Positions 1 to 8,192 of a DNA stretch of 64,000 nucleotides are shown here, piece after piece. How positions within the stretch are numbered: the stretch's first letter is position 1; the number at the start of each line of letters is the position of its first letter. The position numbers and the translations under genes are program-made. Below the pieces are notes generated by a model, which was given only the letters and a program-made list of their open reading frames with translations, searched no databases and was not told the DNA's origin. This DNA is from Citrobacter sp. 18056 (lineage in GTDB: Bacteria; Pseudomonadota; Gammaproteobacteria; Enterobacterales; Enterobacteriaceae), in contig CACSJR010000004.1 of assembly GCA_902706235.1 (NCBI GenBank), positions 62,001 to 126,000 on the forward strand. The letters run 5' to 3'.

Positions 1-336
1 GAAGCCTGCCGTTCGCTGGCGATCCCGAAACGTATTACCGCGCTGGTGCGTGATATCTGGCAGCTGCAGCTGCGTATGTCCCGTCGTCAGGGTAAACGCG
101 CATGGAAACTGATGGAGCATCCTAAATTCCGCGCAGCCTACGATCTGCTGGCGCTGCGTGCCGAAGCGGAAAACAACCATGAACTGCAACGTCTGACGCA
201 GTGGTGGGGAGAATTCCAGGTGGCTGCACCACCGGCGCAGAAAGATATGCTCAACGGTCTGGATGAAGAACCGGCTTCGCGTCGTCGTCATCGTCGTCCA
301 CGCAAGCGTGCGCCTCGTCAGGGCGGCACCGCGTGA
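1..336 (+). CDS. pcnB: poly(A) polymerase I, C-terminal fragment (cut by window start)
   Basis: This is the last 111 codons of poly(A) polymerase I, which adds 3' poly(A) tails to RNA and so promotes decay of transcripts such as antisense plasmid RNAs. The frame is open from base 1 and ends at TGA 334-336. The visible part is the helical RNA-binding C-terminal region and a very basic tail ([10 protein letters not shown] then PRQGG), as in E. coli PcnB. The catalytic nucleotidyltransferase domain lies outside the window. The stop codon overlaps the GTG start of folK (GTGA), the same arrangement as in E. coli, which supports the call. The identification rests on the tail plus synteny. Confidence 0.93.
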   Translation, partial: EACRSLAIPKRITALVRDIWQLQLRMSRRQGKRAWKLMEHPKFRAAYDLLALRAEAENNHELQRLTQWWGEFQVAAPPAQKDMLNGLDEEPASRRRHRRPRKRAPRQGGTA

Positions 337-812
337 CACGCGTTTATATCGCCGTCGGCAGCAATCTGGCTTCACCGCTCGATCAGGTGAACGCGGCGAT
401 TGCGGCCCTGGGCGAAATCCCGCAAACCGCCGTTGTGGCGGTTTCGTCGTTTTATCGCACGCCGCCGCTGGGTCCGCAGGATCAGCCTGACTATCTCAAT
501 GCCGCCGTGGTGCTGGATACCGACCTCGAACCAGAAGCGCTGCTGGATAACACCCAACGCATCGAACTCGAGCAGGGCCGCACCCGCAAAGCCGAACGCT
601 GGGGACCGCGCACGCTGGACCTCGACATTATGCTGTTTGGTGAGCTGACGCTGAACACCGGGCGCCTGACCGTGCCGCATTACGACATGCACAACCGCGG
701 CTTTATGCTGTGGCCGCTGGCGGAAATCGCGCCAGACCTCACTTTCCCGGACGGCACCTCGCTGACAACGCTTCTGCAACGCCTTAACTGTACAAAACCT
801 GCTCACTGGTAA
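333..812 (+). CDS. folK: 6-hydroxymethyl-7,8-dihydropterin pyrophosphokinase (HPPK)
   Basis: Transfers pyrophosphate from ATP to 6-hydroxymethyl-dihydropterin, the step before dihydropteroate synthase in folate synthesis; cytoplasmic. The 159-residue protein has the E. coli length and the family signatures: N-terminal YIAVGSNL, the loop [18 protein letters not shown] at about 40-57, and [15 protein letters not shown] at about 89-103, where the two Asp of DLD bind the two Mg2+ ions. The start is GTG at 333, overlapping the pcnB stop by four bases, so translation is probably coupled. No better in-frame ATG exists nearby. A likely promoter for panB lies just downstream, so folK appears to end the pcnB transcription unit. 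Confidence 0.97.
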   Translation: MTRVYIAVGSNLASPLDQVNAAIAALGEIPQTAVVAVSSFYRTPPLGPQDQPDYLNAAVVLDTDLEPEALLDNTQRIELEQGRTRKAERWGPRTLDLDIMLFGELTLNTGRLTVPHYDMHNRGFMLWPLAEIAPDLTFPDGTSLTTLLQRLNCTKPAHW

Positions 813-824
813 AGAGCAAAACCA

Positions 825-852
825 TTGCCCGCCTCAATGTGACTGATACAAT
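825..852 (+). promoter_or_regulatory. candidate sigma70 promoter for panB
   Basis: TTGCCC at 825-830 and TACAAT at 847-852 are separated by 16 bp and lie about 35 bp before the panB start. The -10 matches the consensus at five of six positions. This would make panBC a separate unit from pcnB-folK. Read from sequence only. Confidence 0.45.
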
Positions 853-887
853 GCCGCAAGATTCGGCTTTCGTTATCAGGAAACGCT

Positions 888-1679
888 ATGAAACCCACCA
901 CCATCTCCCTGCTGCAGAAATGCAAACAGGAAAAGAAACGCTTCGCCACCATCACTGCCTATGATTTCAGCTTCGCGAAACTGTTCGCCGATGCCGGAAT
1001 CGACGTCATGCTGGTTGGTGATTCATTGGGTATGACCGTTCAGGGCCACGACTCGACGTTGCCTGTCACCGTCGACGATATCGCTTATCACACCCGTGCA
1101 GTGCGCCGTGGTGCGCCAAACTGCCTGCTGCTGGCTGACCTGCCGTTTATGGCTTACGCCACGCCGGAACAGGCGTTTGATAATTCTGCCGTGGTCATGC
1201 GCGCCGGTGCCAATATGGTGAAGCTTGAAGGCGGGGCCTGGCTTGCTGCCACCGTAAAAATGCTGACAGAACGCGCCGTGCCGGTGTGCGGTCATCTCGG
1301 CCTGACCCCACAATCGGTTAACGTCTTTGGCGGCTATAAAGTGCAGGGCCGTGGCGACGCCGCACAAACCCTGTTTGACGATGCGCTGGCGCTGGAAGCT
1401 GCAGGCATTCAGCTGTTGGTGCTGGAATGCGTACCGGTCGCGCTGGCGAAACGCATTACCGACGCGCTGACCATTCCGGTTATCGGTATCGGTGCCGGGA
1501 ACGTCACCGACGGGCAAATTCTGGTGATGCACGACGCGTTCGGTATTACCGGCGGCCATATCCCTAAATTTGCGAAAAATTTCCTGACCGATGCAGGCGA
1601 CATGCGCGCCGCGGTGCGGCAGTATATTGCCGAGGTCGAGTCCGGAGTCTATCCGGGCGAAGAACACAGTTTCCATTAA
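888..1679 (+). CDS. panB: 3-methyl-2-oxobutanoate hydroxymethyltransferase (ketopantoate hydroxymethyltransferase)
   Basis: First committed step of pantothenate synthesis: transfers a hydroxymethyl group from 5,10-methylene-tetrahydrofolate to alpha-ketoisovalerate to give ketopantoate. The 263-residue TIM-barrel protein has the Mg2+ ligands of the family, Asp45 in VGDSLGM and Asp84 in LADLPF, plus Glu114 in VKLEGG and the catalytic Glu in LVLECVP near residue 181. The ATG at 888 is preceded by AGGAAA at 878-883. panC starts ten bases after the stop and its ribosome site overlaps the panB stop codon, so the two form an operon. Cytoplasmic decamer in E. coli. Confidence 0.98.
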   Translation: MKPTTISLLQKCKQEKKRFATITAYDFSFAKLFADAGIDVMLVGDSLGMTVQGHDSTLPVTVDDIAYHTRAVRRGAPNCLLLADLPFMAYATPEQAFDNSAVVMRAGANMVKLEGGAWLAATVKMLTERAVPVCGHLGLTPQSVNVFGGYKVQGRGDAAQTLFDDALALEAAGIQLLVLECVPVALAKRITDALTIPVIGIGAGNVTDGQILVMHDAFGITGGHIPKFAKNFLTDAGDMRAAVRQYIAEVESGVYPGEEHSFH

Positions 1680-1689
1680 GGAGTTTGTT

Positions 1690-2544
1690 GTGTTGATTAT
1701 CGAAACCCTGCCGCTGCTGCGCCAGCACATCCGCCGTCTTCGTCAGGAAGGCAAACGCATCGCGCTGGTGCCCACCATGGGCAACCTGCACGACGGTCAT
1801 ATGAAGCTGGTTGATGAAGCGAAAGCCGCTGCCGATGTGGTGGTGGTCAGTATCTTTGTGAACCCGATGCAATTCGACAGAGCCGACGACCTGGCCCGCT
1901 ATCCGCGTACCTTGCAGGAAGACAGCGAGAAGCTGAACAAGCGTAAAGTCGATTTCGTGTTCTCCCCTGCCCCGGCGGATATTTATCCGCAAGGCACCGA
2001 TACTCAGACCTTTGTCGATGTACCGGGCATTTCTACCATGCTGGAAGGTGCGAGCCGTCCAGGCCATTTCCGTGGCGTCTCCACCATCGTCAGTAAGCTG
2101 TTCAACCTGGTTCAGCCGGACGTCGCCTGCTTTGGCGAGAAAGATTTCCAGCAGCTGGCACTGATCCGCAAGATGGTGGCCGACATGGGCTACGACATCG
2201 ACATCATCGGCGTGCCAACGGTACGCGCGAAAGACGGTCTGGCCCTCAGTTCCCGTAACGGCTATCTCACCAGCGACCAGCGTAAAATCGCGCCGGGCCT
2301 GAGCAAAGTGATGAATGCCATGGCGGATAAACTACGCGAAGGCGATCGTGGTCTGGAAGAGATGATTACGCTGGCAGAACAGGATTTAAACGAGAAAGGC
2401 TTCCGCGCCGACGACATTCAGATCCGCGATGCAGATACGCTTTTAGAGCTCTCAGACTCCAGCCAGCGAGCCGTTATCCTGATGGCGGCATGGCTTGGCC
2501 AGGCGCGTCTTATCGACAACAAAACGGTTGAATTAACTCTGTAG
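1690..2544 (+). CDS. panC: pantothenate synthetase (pantoate--beta-alanine ligase)
   Basis: Joins pantoate and beta-alanine with ATP through a pantoyl-adenylate. The 284-residue protein carries the nucleotidyltransferase HIGH-like motif in [13 protein letters not shown] and the KMSKS-equivalent SSRNGYL, as well as [15 protein letters not shown]. The frame is open upstream to 1591, but homology to E. coli PanC starts with (V)[11 protein letters not shown], so I place the start at GTG 1690, which has AAGGAG at 1678-1683 overlapping the panB stop. It works with PanB upstream and PanD downstream, whose product beta-alanine is the co-substrate. Confidence 0.97.
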   Translation: MLIIETLPLLRQHIRRLRQEGKRIALVPTMGNLHDGHMKLVDEAKAAADVVVVSIFVNPMQFDRADDLARYPRTLQEDSEKLNKRKVDFVFSPAPADIYPQGTDTQTFVDVPGISTMLEGASRPGHFRGVSTIVSKLFNLVQPDVACFGEKDFQQLALIRKMVADMGYDIDIIGVPTVRAKDGLALSSRNGYLTSDQRKIAPGLSKVMNAMADKLREGDRGLEEMITLAEQDLNEKGFRADDIQIRDADTLLELSDSSQRAVILMAAWLGQARLIDNKTVELTL

Positions 2545-2648
2545 ACAGGGGTTAAAAAACGGGCAATACTGCCTATCGATGTGGTGAATATATCCCCGGC
2601 CCTCTCGCCAAAGCGGAGTGGGGGCAACACAGCAACAAAGGTAAAGTT

Positions 2649-3029
2649 ATGATTCGCACTATGCTGCAGGGCAAGCTCCATCGCGTGAAAGTCACTCATG
2701 CGGACCTGCATTATGAAGGCTCTTGCGCCATCGACCAGGATTTCCTCGACGCCGCCGGTATCCTTGAAAACGAAGCCATTGATATCTGGAATGTGAACAA
2801 CGGCAAGCGTTTCTCAACCTATGCCATCGCGGCAGAGCGCGGCTCGAAAATCATTTCCGTGAACGGCGCGGCGGCACACAATGCTGACGTGGGCGACATC
2901 GTGATTATCGCAAGCTTTGTGACCATGTCTGACGCCGAGGCACGTACCTGGCGTCCAAACGTGGCCTACTTTGAGGGCGACAACGAAATGAAGCGCACGG
3001 CGAAAGCCATTCCGGTTCAGGTCGCGTAA
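2649..3029 (+). CDS. panD: aspartate 1-decarboxylase proenzyme
   Basis: Makes beta-alanine from L-aspartate for PanC. The 126-residue pro-protein is self-cleaved between Gly24 and Ser25 (seen in HYEGSCAID), which turns Ser25 into the pyruvoyl cofactor; Lys9, Tyr22 and Tyr58 of the active site are also present. It is separated from panC by 104 bp with no gene in it; E. coli K-12 has yadD between these genes, which is absent here. ATG 2649 is preceded by AAAGGT. In E. coli maturation needs PanZ, which is not in this window. Confidence 0.98.
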   Translation: MIRTMLQGKLHRVKVTHADLHYEGSCAIDQDFLDAAGILENEAIDIWNVNNGKRFSTYAIAAERGSKIISVNGAAAHNADVGDIVIIASFVTMSDAEARTWRPNVAYFEGDNEMKRTAKAIPVQVA

Positions 3030-3032
3030 GTT

Positions 3033-4280
3033 CTATCCTTGCGGCTGGTTGCTTATCAGCCGCGACATCGTCTCTAACGAATCCGTTCTTAAGATGTACA
3101 GGCGTTTCAGTAAGAACGGATTATCTCCCGGCTTCACCTTCCCTTTCACCGTCGTCACTGCCATATGAAAACCGGCGTCGTTCGCCGCCTGCACCGCCGT
3201 GGTGTTATAGCCACCAAACGGATAGGACAGATACAGCACGTGCGGGTTGAACTGCCCCAGCGCTCGGCGTGAACGTTCGAAATCAAACAAAATATTGTGA
3301 TAGCTGCGGCTCAGCAAAATAGGCCGACGGTACGCGTCCACGCGGTGCAAGAAGTGGGTGTGCGACTGAACGTCAAACACATCCTGAATCTGCCTCAACT
3401 CTGAAATGCTCATAAACTGCAGCGACTTAGGATCCCACTTCTGCGGATGACGCTTGATACGCGACGAGATGATGAACGCCGTGGCCTTGAAACCGTACTC
3501 TTTTAGCACCGGCCAGGCGTAGCGATTGACCGATTTCAGACCATCATCGAAGGTAATGACTACTGAACGAGCGGGTAAATTCATCTTATTACGCACATAA
3601 CCTTCGAGCTGGTACATCGTCAGCGTGGTGTAGCCCTGATCGCGCAGCCAGGTCATTTGGTTGCTGAATGCACGCACCGAGGTCGTCGTAGAGGTATGGC
3701 GAAAACGGGTGTTTTCTTCGTCGCGCAAAATGTGGTGATACGTCAGGATCGGAATGCCGTTATCCTGCTGCGCATCCAGGCTACTGACCCACGCCAGCCG
3801 GTTACCAATACGGATTTGAAACCAGGTCTGATTCAGACGGTCTTTCAGTTTGGCAATAATCGGGTAGCGGATATTGTCTGCCAGCACGCCAAACGGCGCA
3901 CTGCCCAGATTTGGCGCGTTATACACCTTTGTATCCCGCCAGGTAACGAGATTCTGATTACTGAGCGGTTTGTTCAAATCGCCGAGACTGTCTTCCACCC
4001 GCTGTTTACCCTGCACCGGCTCGAGATGACCTTTATCGATAAACCCGGTGCCAAAGCCAAAGCTGAATTCGTAGTAATCGGCCGCAGTCGGTACCACCGC
4101 GAGAATTTGCCCCTCTTCCACGGTTCCGACGGTGACGACGTCATTACCCACCTGCGCCCAGATTATGGCGTCTTCGGTGGTTTGCATGTAGCGGGCGGGC
4201 TGCCCATGTTGGCTTAACAAACTGGCAGTGGCACTGCCAGAAAGAAGGACTAAAAAAGAGAAAATAACGCGAATCAGCAT
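3033..4280 (-). CDS. yadE: exported NodB-type polysaccharide deacetylase, YadE family
   Basis: A 415-residue envelope protein close in length to E. coli YadE. It begins with a signal peptide (about residues 1-20, ending SATAS), followed by an SH3-like region and, from about 175, a NodB polysaccharide-deacetylase domain. The metal site is visible: TFDDG with Asp245/Asp246, and SHTHFLH with His307 and His312; the motif LSYPFGGYN follows. The family removes N- or O-acetyl groups from cell-surface glycans, but the YadE substrate is unknown. It converges on panD with only three bases between the stops, so any terminator must lie inside coding sequence. yadI follows upstream on the same strand 61 bp away. 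Confidence 0.9.
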   Translation of the reverse strand: MLIRVIFSFLVLLSGSATASLLSQHGQPARYMQTTEDAIIWAQVGNDVVTVGTVEEGQILAVVPTAADYYEFSFGFGTGFIDKGHLEPVQGKQRVEDSLGDLNKPLSNQNLVTWRDTKVYNAPNLGSAPFGVLADNIRYPIIAKLKDRLNQTWFQIRIGNRLAWVSSLDAQQDNGIPILTYHHILRDEENTRFRHTSTTTSVRAFSNQMTWLRDQGYTTLTMYQLEGYVRNKMNLPARSVVITFDDGLKSVNRYAWPVLKEYGFKATAFIISSRIKRHPQKWDPKSLQFMSISELRQIQDVFDVQSHTHFLHRVDAYRRPILLSRSYHNILFDFERSRRALGQFNPHVLYLSYPFGGYNTTAVQAANDAGFHMAVTTVKGKVKPGDNPFLLKRLYILRTDSLETMSRLISNQPQG

Positions 4281-4341
4281 GCGCTCTAACCGGTGCGATA
4301 TGAAGCGGTTAGTTTAACAAAAGTGCCATCAATACCAATGG

Positions 4342-4782
4342 TTAATTTGCATACAGGTCATGCAGCAGGACAAACGGGGGATTTTTTTGCTGTTGATGCC
4401 ACAGACTGCTGGCATCGGGATAGCCTAAGGTCACGAAAGCATTACGAAATGCCTCGCTACTCAGTGTAGCGCGCAACGGTACCATTCTTTCAATAAGCGA
4501 ATAGCTGATACCGGAAATGACTTCACAGTGGGAGTGTTTATGGCTCATTAGCGCGGCAACGCGATAGGGCGCGTCCCCCGCACTGTCGGTCAGAAAAATA
4601 ACGCCATCACCGGAATCGGTTTCATGCAGCGCATCACACATCATACGACTGAGCATATTGGTGCTGAGACCGCGCCAGAAACTCACCACCCGGCACTGCG
4701 GCAGTGGCCCAAATTTCTTTTCCAGACGATCCAGCAGCACCTGCGCCCTATCGTCATGACAGGTAATCACCCAACCCAACAT
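4342..4782 (-). CDS. yadI: stand-alone PTS EIIA domain protein, mannose family
   Basis: A 146-residue single-domain protein resembling the EIIA domain of mannose/fructose/sorbose PTS permeases. The conserved phosphorylatable histidine is His9 in VITCHDDRA, at the end of the first beta strand as in ManX His10. GVIFLTDSAGDAP and SHCEVISGISYSLIERM are the other family signatures. No partner EIIB, EIIC or EIID gene is adjacent, so it is an orphan domain as in E. coli, and its phosphate acceptor is unknown. It is encoded on the same strand as yadE. Confidence 0.85.
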   Translation of the reverse strand: MLGWVITCHDDRAQVLLDRLEKKFGPLPQCRVVSFWRGLSTNMLSRMMCDALHETDSGDGVIFLTDSAGDAPYRVAALMSHKHSHCEVISGISYSLIERMVPLRATLSSEAFRNAFVTLGYPDASSLWHQQQKNPPFVLLHDLYAN

Positions 4783-4856
4783 AGCCCAGCTCCTTTGCAG
4801 GCAAGCAGTTTAGCGGAGTGAAGGTTCAGGAGGGGTGCGATTGATCAAGGTTTGAG

Positions 4857-4881
4857 GCCGGGCAACGGTACGCCGCCCGGC
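4857..4881. repeat. REP-like GC hairpin
   Basis: GCCGGGC at 4857-4863 and GCCCGGC at 4875-4881 form an imperfect palindrome typical of enterobacterial REP units. It sits between yadI and yadH; related elements occur at 7368, 10593, 10638 and 33908. Confidence 0.6.
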
Positions 4882-4892
4882 TAAAGACAGAC

Positions 4893-5663
4893 TTAGCTAC
4901 GCAGTCCACGGCCACGCTGAATCAAGTACCAGCACAGGGCGTAGAACGCGGCGATAAACACGACCAGCACACCGACGGTGGTGAACAGCGGAACGTCGGA
5001 AATGCCGAGGAAGCCGAAGCGGAAACCGCTGATCATGTAGACAATCGGGTTCAGATGCGACAGCGCCTGCCAGAACGGCGGCAGCAGCGTCAGCGAGTAG
5101 AACACCCCGCCAAGATAGGTCAGCGGCGTCAGCACGAAGGTCGGGATCAGGCTGATATCATCGAACGTTTTGGCGAATACCGCGTTCAGCAGGCCTGCGA
5201 GTGAGAACAGGATCGCCGTCAGCAGCAGCGTCAAACCAACGAACAGCCAGGAATGCACCTGGAACGGCACGAAGAACAGCGAAATCGCTGTCACCAGCAC
5301 GCCGACGCACAGCCCGCGCGCCACGCCACCGCCGACGTATCCGGCGATAACCACGTGCGTTGGCACCGGGGCCACCAGCAGTTCTTCAATGTTACGCTGG
5401 AACTTAGCGCTGAAGAACGAAGAGGCCACGTTGGCATAGGCGTTGGTGATTACCGCCATCATTATCAGTCCTGGCACGATGAACTGCATGTAAGTAAAGC
5501 CATGCATCTCGCCAATGCGCGAACCAATCAGGTTGCCGAAGATGATGAAATAAAGGGTCATGGTGATGACCGGCGGTACCAGAGTCTGGATCCAGATGCG
5601 CATGAAGCGGTTAATTTCTTTGGCCCAGATACTTTTCAGCGCCACCCAATAGAGCTGCATCAT
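4893..5663 (-). CDS. yadH: ABC-2 type exporter membrane subunit
   Basis: A 256-residue inner-membrane protein with about six hydrophobic segments and the ABC-2 exporter family pattern (FIVPGLIMMAVITNAYANVASSFF, LLTAILFSLAGLLNAVFAKTFDD, PLTYLGGVFYSLTLLPPFWQ). It forms the permease of an ABC exporter with YadG. The start codon overlaps the yadG stop by four bases (ATGA), so the subunits are translationally coupled. The exported compound is not known for the E. coli homologue; drug or polysaccharide export are only family-level guesses. Confidence 0.93.
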   Translation of the reverse strand: MMQLYWVALKSIWAKEINRFMRIWIQTLVPPVITMTLYFIIFGNLIGSRIGEMHGFTYMQFIVPGLIMMAVITNAYANVASSFFSAKFQRNIEELLVAPVPTHVVIAGYVGGGVARGLCVGVLVTAISLFFVPFQVHSWLFVGLTLLLTAILFSLAGLLNAVFAKTFDDISLIPTFVLTPLTYLGGVFYSLTLLPPFWQALSHLNPIVYMISGFRFGFLGISDVPLFTTVGVLVVFIAAFYALCWYLIQRGRGLRS

Positions 5664-6586
5664 GCCTGTTCTCCTGTCTTATTATGAACCAGCGTGACGA
5701 ACAGCTCTTCCAGACGGTTGGCCTTGTTACGCATACTCAATACCTGCACGCCTTGCTCGCTCAGCTGAGCAAAAACGCTGTTGATCCCCTGCTCACGCAG
5801 CACTTCCACTTCAAGTGTTGAGGTATCGACCAGACGATACTGATAGCCTTCGAGGTGCGGCAGCGGGCTTTTCGCCGCGAGATCGAGAATGAAGGTTTCA
5901 GACTTCAGCTTCGACAACAGGTTTTTCATCGAGGTGTTTTCCACCAGCTGGCCGTGCTGAATGATGCCAATGTTGCGGCACAGCATTTCAGCTTCTTCCA
6001 GATAGTGCGTGGTCAGAATGATGGTGGTACCTTTGTCGTTGAGATCTTTGAGGAAGCCCCACATTGAACGACGCAGTTCGATGTCGACGCCCGCGGTAGG
6101 CTCATCCAGAATCAACAGTTTGGGCTCGTGCATCAGCGCACGGGCAATCATCAGACGACGCTTCATACCGCCGGATAACATCCGCGCACGTTCGTTACGT
6201 TTTTCCCACAGATCGAGCTGTTTCAGGTACTTTTCGCTACGTTCAATCGCGTCTTTACGCTCTACGCCGTAGTAGCCCGCCTGGTTAACAACAATCTGTT
6301 GTACCGTCTCGAACGGGTTGAAGTTGAACTCTTGCGGAACCAGTCCGAGCTGGCGCTTGGCGTTGACCACGTCTTTCGCCAGATCGTAGCCAAATACATT
6401 TACCTGACCGGAGGTTTTGTTCACCAGCGAGCTGATAATCCCTATCGTCGTGGATTTCCCCGCACCGTTTGGGCCTAGCAAAGCATAAAAGTCCCCGGCT
6501 TCGACCGTCAGGTCAATGCCACGCAGCGCCTGAACGCCACCTGGGTAAGTCTTTTTAAGCTGTTTCAATTCAAGTGCAATGGTCAT
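5660..6586 (-). CDS. yadG: ABC exporter ATP-binding subunit
   Basis: A 308-residue ATPase partner of YadH. Walker A is GPNGAGKST at 38-46, the signature is LSGGMKRRL, and Walker B is [13 protein letters not shown], followed by the switch histidine in [15 protein letters not shown]-terminal extension of about 80 residues follows, as in CcmA/NatA-like exporters. It is the first gene of the yadGH pair and diverges from can, with 106 bp between the start codons. Confidence 0.95.
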   Translation of the reverse strand: MTIALELKQLKKTYPGGVQALRGIDLTVEAGDFYALLGPNGAGKSTTIGIISSLVNKTSGQVNVFGYDLAKDVVNAKRQLGLVPQEFNFNPFETVQQIVVNQAGYYGVERKDAIERSEKYLKQLDLWEKRNERARMLSGGMKRRLMIARALMHEPKLLILDEPTAGVDIELRRSMWGFLKDLNDKGTTIILTTHYLEEAEMLCRNIGIIQHGQLVENTSMKNLLSKLKSETFILDLAAKSPLPHLEGYQYRLVDTSTLEVEVLREQGINSVFAQLSEQGVQVLSMRNKANRLEELFVTLVHNKTGEQA

Positions 6587-6692
6587 TCAGTGTCTCTTAT
6601 TCAAATCTTGCAATCGATGTATGGTTTTAAATAAAGCCGAGTTGACCTATATTAGCGCAACGCACTTACTTGGTTACAGGTCATTAACCTCC

Positions 6693-7355
6693 ATGAACGA
6701 CATAGATACACTCATCAGCAATAATGCACTATGGTCAAAAATGCTGAATGAAGAGGATCCTGGTTTCTTTCAGAAACTGGCACAGGCGCAGAAACCGCGC
6801 TTTCTATGGATTGGATGCTCAGACAGTCGCGTTCCAGCGGAACGTCTGACGGGTCTGGAGCCGGGTGAACTGTTTGTTCACCGTAACGTGGCCAACCTGG
6901 TTGTCCATACCGACTTAAACTGTCTTTCCGTGGTTCAGTATGCGGTAGATGTGCTGGAAGTCGAACACATCATCATTTGCGGTCACTACGGCTGCGGCGG
7001 TGTCCAGGCAGCGGTTGAGAACCCTGAATTGGGTCTGATCAACAACTGGTTGCTGCACATTCGCGATATCTGGTTCAAGCACAGTTCATTACTGGGTGAA
7101 ATGCCGCAGGAACGTCGCATGGACACCCTGTGCGAACTGAACGTGATGGAGCAGGTGTATAACCTCGGCCACTCTACGATCATGCAGTCTGCCTGGAAAC
7201 GTGGGCAGAAAGTGACGATCCACGGCTGGGCTTACGGCATTCATGATGGCCTGCTGCGTGACCTCGACGTCACCGCGACCAACCGCGAAAGCCTGGAGCA
7301 GGGTTATCGCATGGCGATCTCTAACCTGCACACTCGCCACATCAATCACAAATAA
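6693..7355 (+). CDS. can: beta-class carbonic anhydrase
   Basis: Interconverts CO2 and bicarbonate, supplying bicarbonate to biosynthetic carboxylases at ambient CO2. The 220-residue protein has all zinc-site residues of the beta class: Cys42, Asp44 and Arg46 in GCSDSR, and His98 and Cys101 in GHYGCGG. The open frame extends upstream to 6579, but the E. coli protein starts at [10 protein letters not shown], and ATG 6693 gives the same 220-residue length. It is essential in E. coli in air. Transcription probably ends in the hairpins at 7368-7450. Confidence 0.97.
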   Translation: MNDIDTLISNNALWSKMLNEEDPGFFQKLAQAQKPRFLWIGCSDSRVPAERLTGLEPGELFVHRNVANLVVHTDLNCLSVVQYAVDVLEVEHIIICGHYGCGGVQAAVENPELGLINNWLLHIRDIWFKHSSLLGEMPQERRMDTLCELNVMEQVYNLGHSTIMQSAWKRGQKVTIHGWAYGIHDGLLRDLDVTATNRESLEQGYRMAISNLHTRHINHK

Positions 7356-7367
7356 GCCTGTAAAAAA

Positions 7368-7395
7368 GCCGGGTAGCGATTTCGCCTTACCCGGC
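7368..7395. repeat. REP-like palindrome
   Basis: GCCGGGTA at 7368-7375 and TACCCGGC at 7388-7395 with GCG/CGC inside form a REP-type hairpin 12 bp after the can stop, followed by CTACG as in enterobacterial REP units. It probably stabilises the 3' end of the can mRNA. Confidence 0.65.
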
Positions 7396-7414
7396 CTACG
7401 ACGGAGCATTCTTT

Positions 7415-7450
7415 AAGTCCGGTTCGCATTCGCGCAGCCGGGCTTTTTAT
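7415..7450 (+). terminator. intrinsic terminator after can
   Basis: AAGTCCGGTT (7415-7424) pairs with AGCCGGGCTT (7436-7445) with two G-U pairs, followed by TTTTTAT. The stem lies immediately before the hpt stop, so it may also serve the converging hpt transcript. Confidence 0.65.
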
Positions 7451-7987
7451 TTACTCGTCTTGCGGTACCACTTTCCCGACGTACGGCAGATGGCGATAAC
7501 GCTGCGCGTAATCAATGCCATAGCCCACAACGAACTCATCAGGAATTGAGAAACCCACGAATTCCACCGGAACTTCAACTTCGCGACGTTCTGGTTTATC
7601 GAGCAGAGTACAAATCGCTAAGGATTTCGGTCCACGCAGGCTCAGGATCTCACGGACTTTGGAAAGCGTGTTTCCGGAGTCGATGATGTCCTCAACAATC
7701 AGCACGTCTTTGCCGCGGATATCTTCGTCCAGGTCTTTAAGGATTTTCACATCACGGGTGGTCGACATACCGCTGCCGTAGCTGGAAGCCGTCATAAAAT
7801 CGACTTCGTGGGGGACGTGCACTTCACGACACAGGTCCGCCATAAACATAAATGAGCCGCGAAGCAGGCCAACCAGCACCATTTCGCTGCCGCTGTCCTG
7901 ATAATGTTCGGTAATTTGACGGCCCAATTCGGCGATACGCGCTTTGATCTCCGCTTCCGGGATCATCACTTCAACAGTATGTTTCAT
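7451..7987 (-). CDS. hpt: hypoxanthine phosphoribosyltransferase
   Basis: Purine salvage enzyme that converts hypoxanthine (and less well guanine) plus PRPP to IMP. The 178-residue protein has the PRPP-binding loop [13 protein letters not shown] with Glu99/Asp100 and the flexible loop [14 protein letters not shown] around residue 68. The frame extends four codons further up (MVSV), but [13 protein letters not shown] is the conserved N-terminus and gives the E. coli length, so ATG at 7987 is chosen. It diverges from gcd with a 205-bp region holding a consensus CRP site. Confidence 0.96.
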   Translation of the reverse strand: MKHTVEVMIPEAEIKARIAELGRQITEHYQDSGSEMVLVGLLRGSFMFMADLCREVHVPHEVDFMTASSYGSGMSTTRDVKILKDLDEDIRGKDVLIVEDIIDSGNTLSKVREILSLRGPKSLAICTLLDKPERREVEVPVEFVGFSIPDEFVVGYGIDYAQRYRHLPYVGKVVPQDE

Positions 7988-8116
7988 AACACTAACCATA
8001 TGATTTCAGGGTCAATCTCTCAACCACGCGGGCCAGTGCCTGCGCCGTTGATCGGCAAGCCATGCAGTATACCAGTAAAACCATTTATCGGGTGTATGAG
8101 ATAAGAAAGTTCAATT

Positions 8117-8132
8117 TGTGATTCCGATCACA
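8117..8132. promoter_or_regulatory. consensus CRP-binding site between hpt and gcd
   Basis: TGTGA-TTCCGA-TCACA at 8117-8132 matches both half-sites of the CRP consensus exactly. Its centre is about 32 bp upstream of the start point expected from the gcd -10 box at 8145-8150, so bound CRP would cover the -35 region; repression of gcd is the natural reading. For hpt, on the other strand, it could instead activate. Confidence 0.8.
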
Positions 8133-8144
8133 CTTGTTAAATCC

Positions 8145-8150
8145 TATAAT
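8145..8150 (+). promoter_or_regulatory. -10 element of gcd promoter
   Basis: TATAAT, a perfect -10 hexamer, lies 42 bp upstream of the gcd ATG. At 17-bp spacing the -35 position (TTCCGA, 8122-8127) is poor and sits inside the CRP site. Confidence 0.6.
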
Positions 8151-8192
8151 TAATTGCTACTAAAAAATTAACAACATACAGGTGTGCTTTCT

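Noticed and set aside
1591-1689. Upstream extension of panC
   Set aside because: Open in frame but overlaps panB; homology to PanC begins at the GTG 1690 with a ribosome site directly before it.
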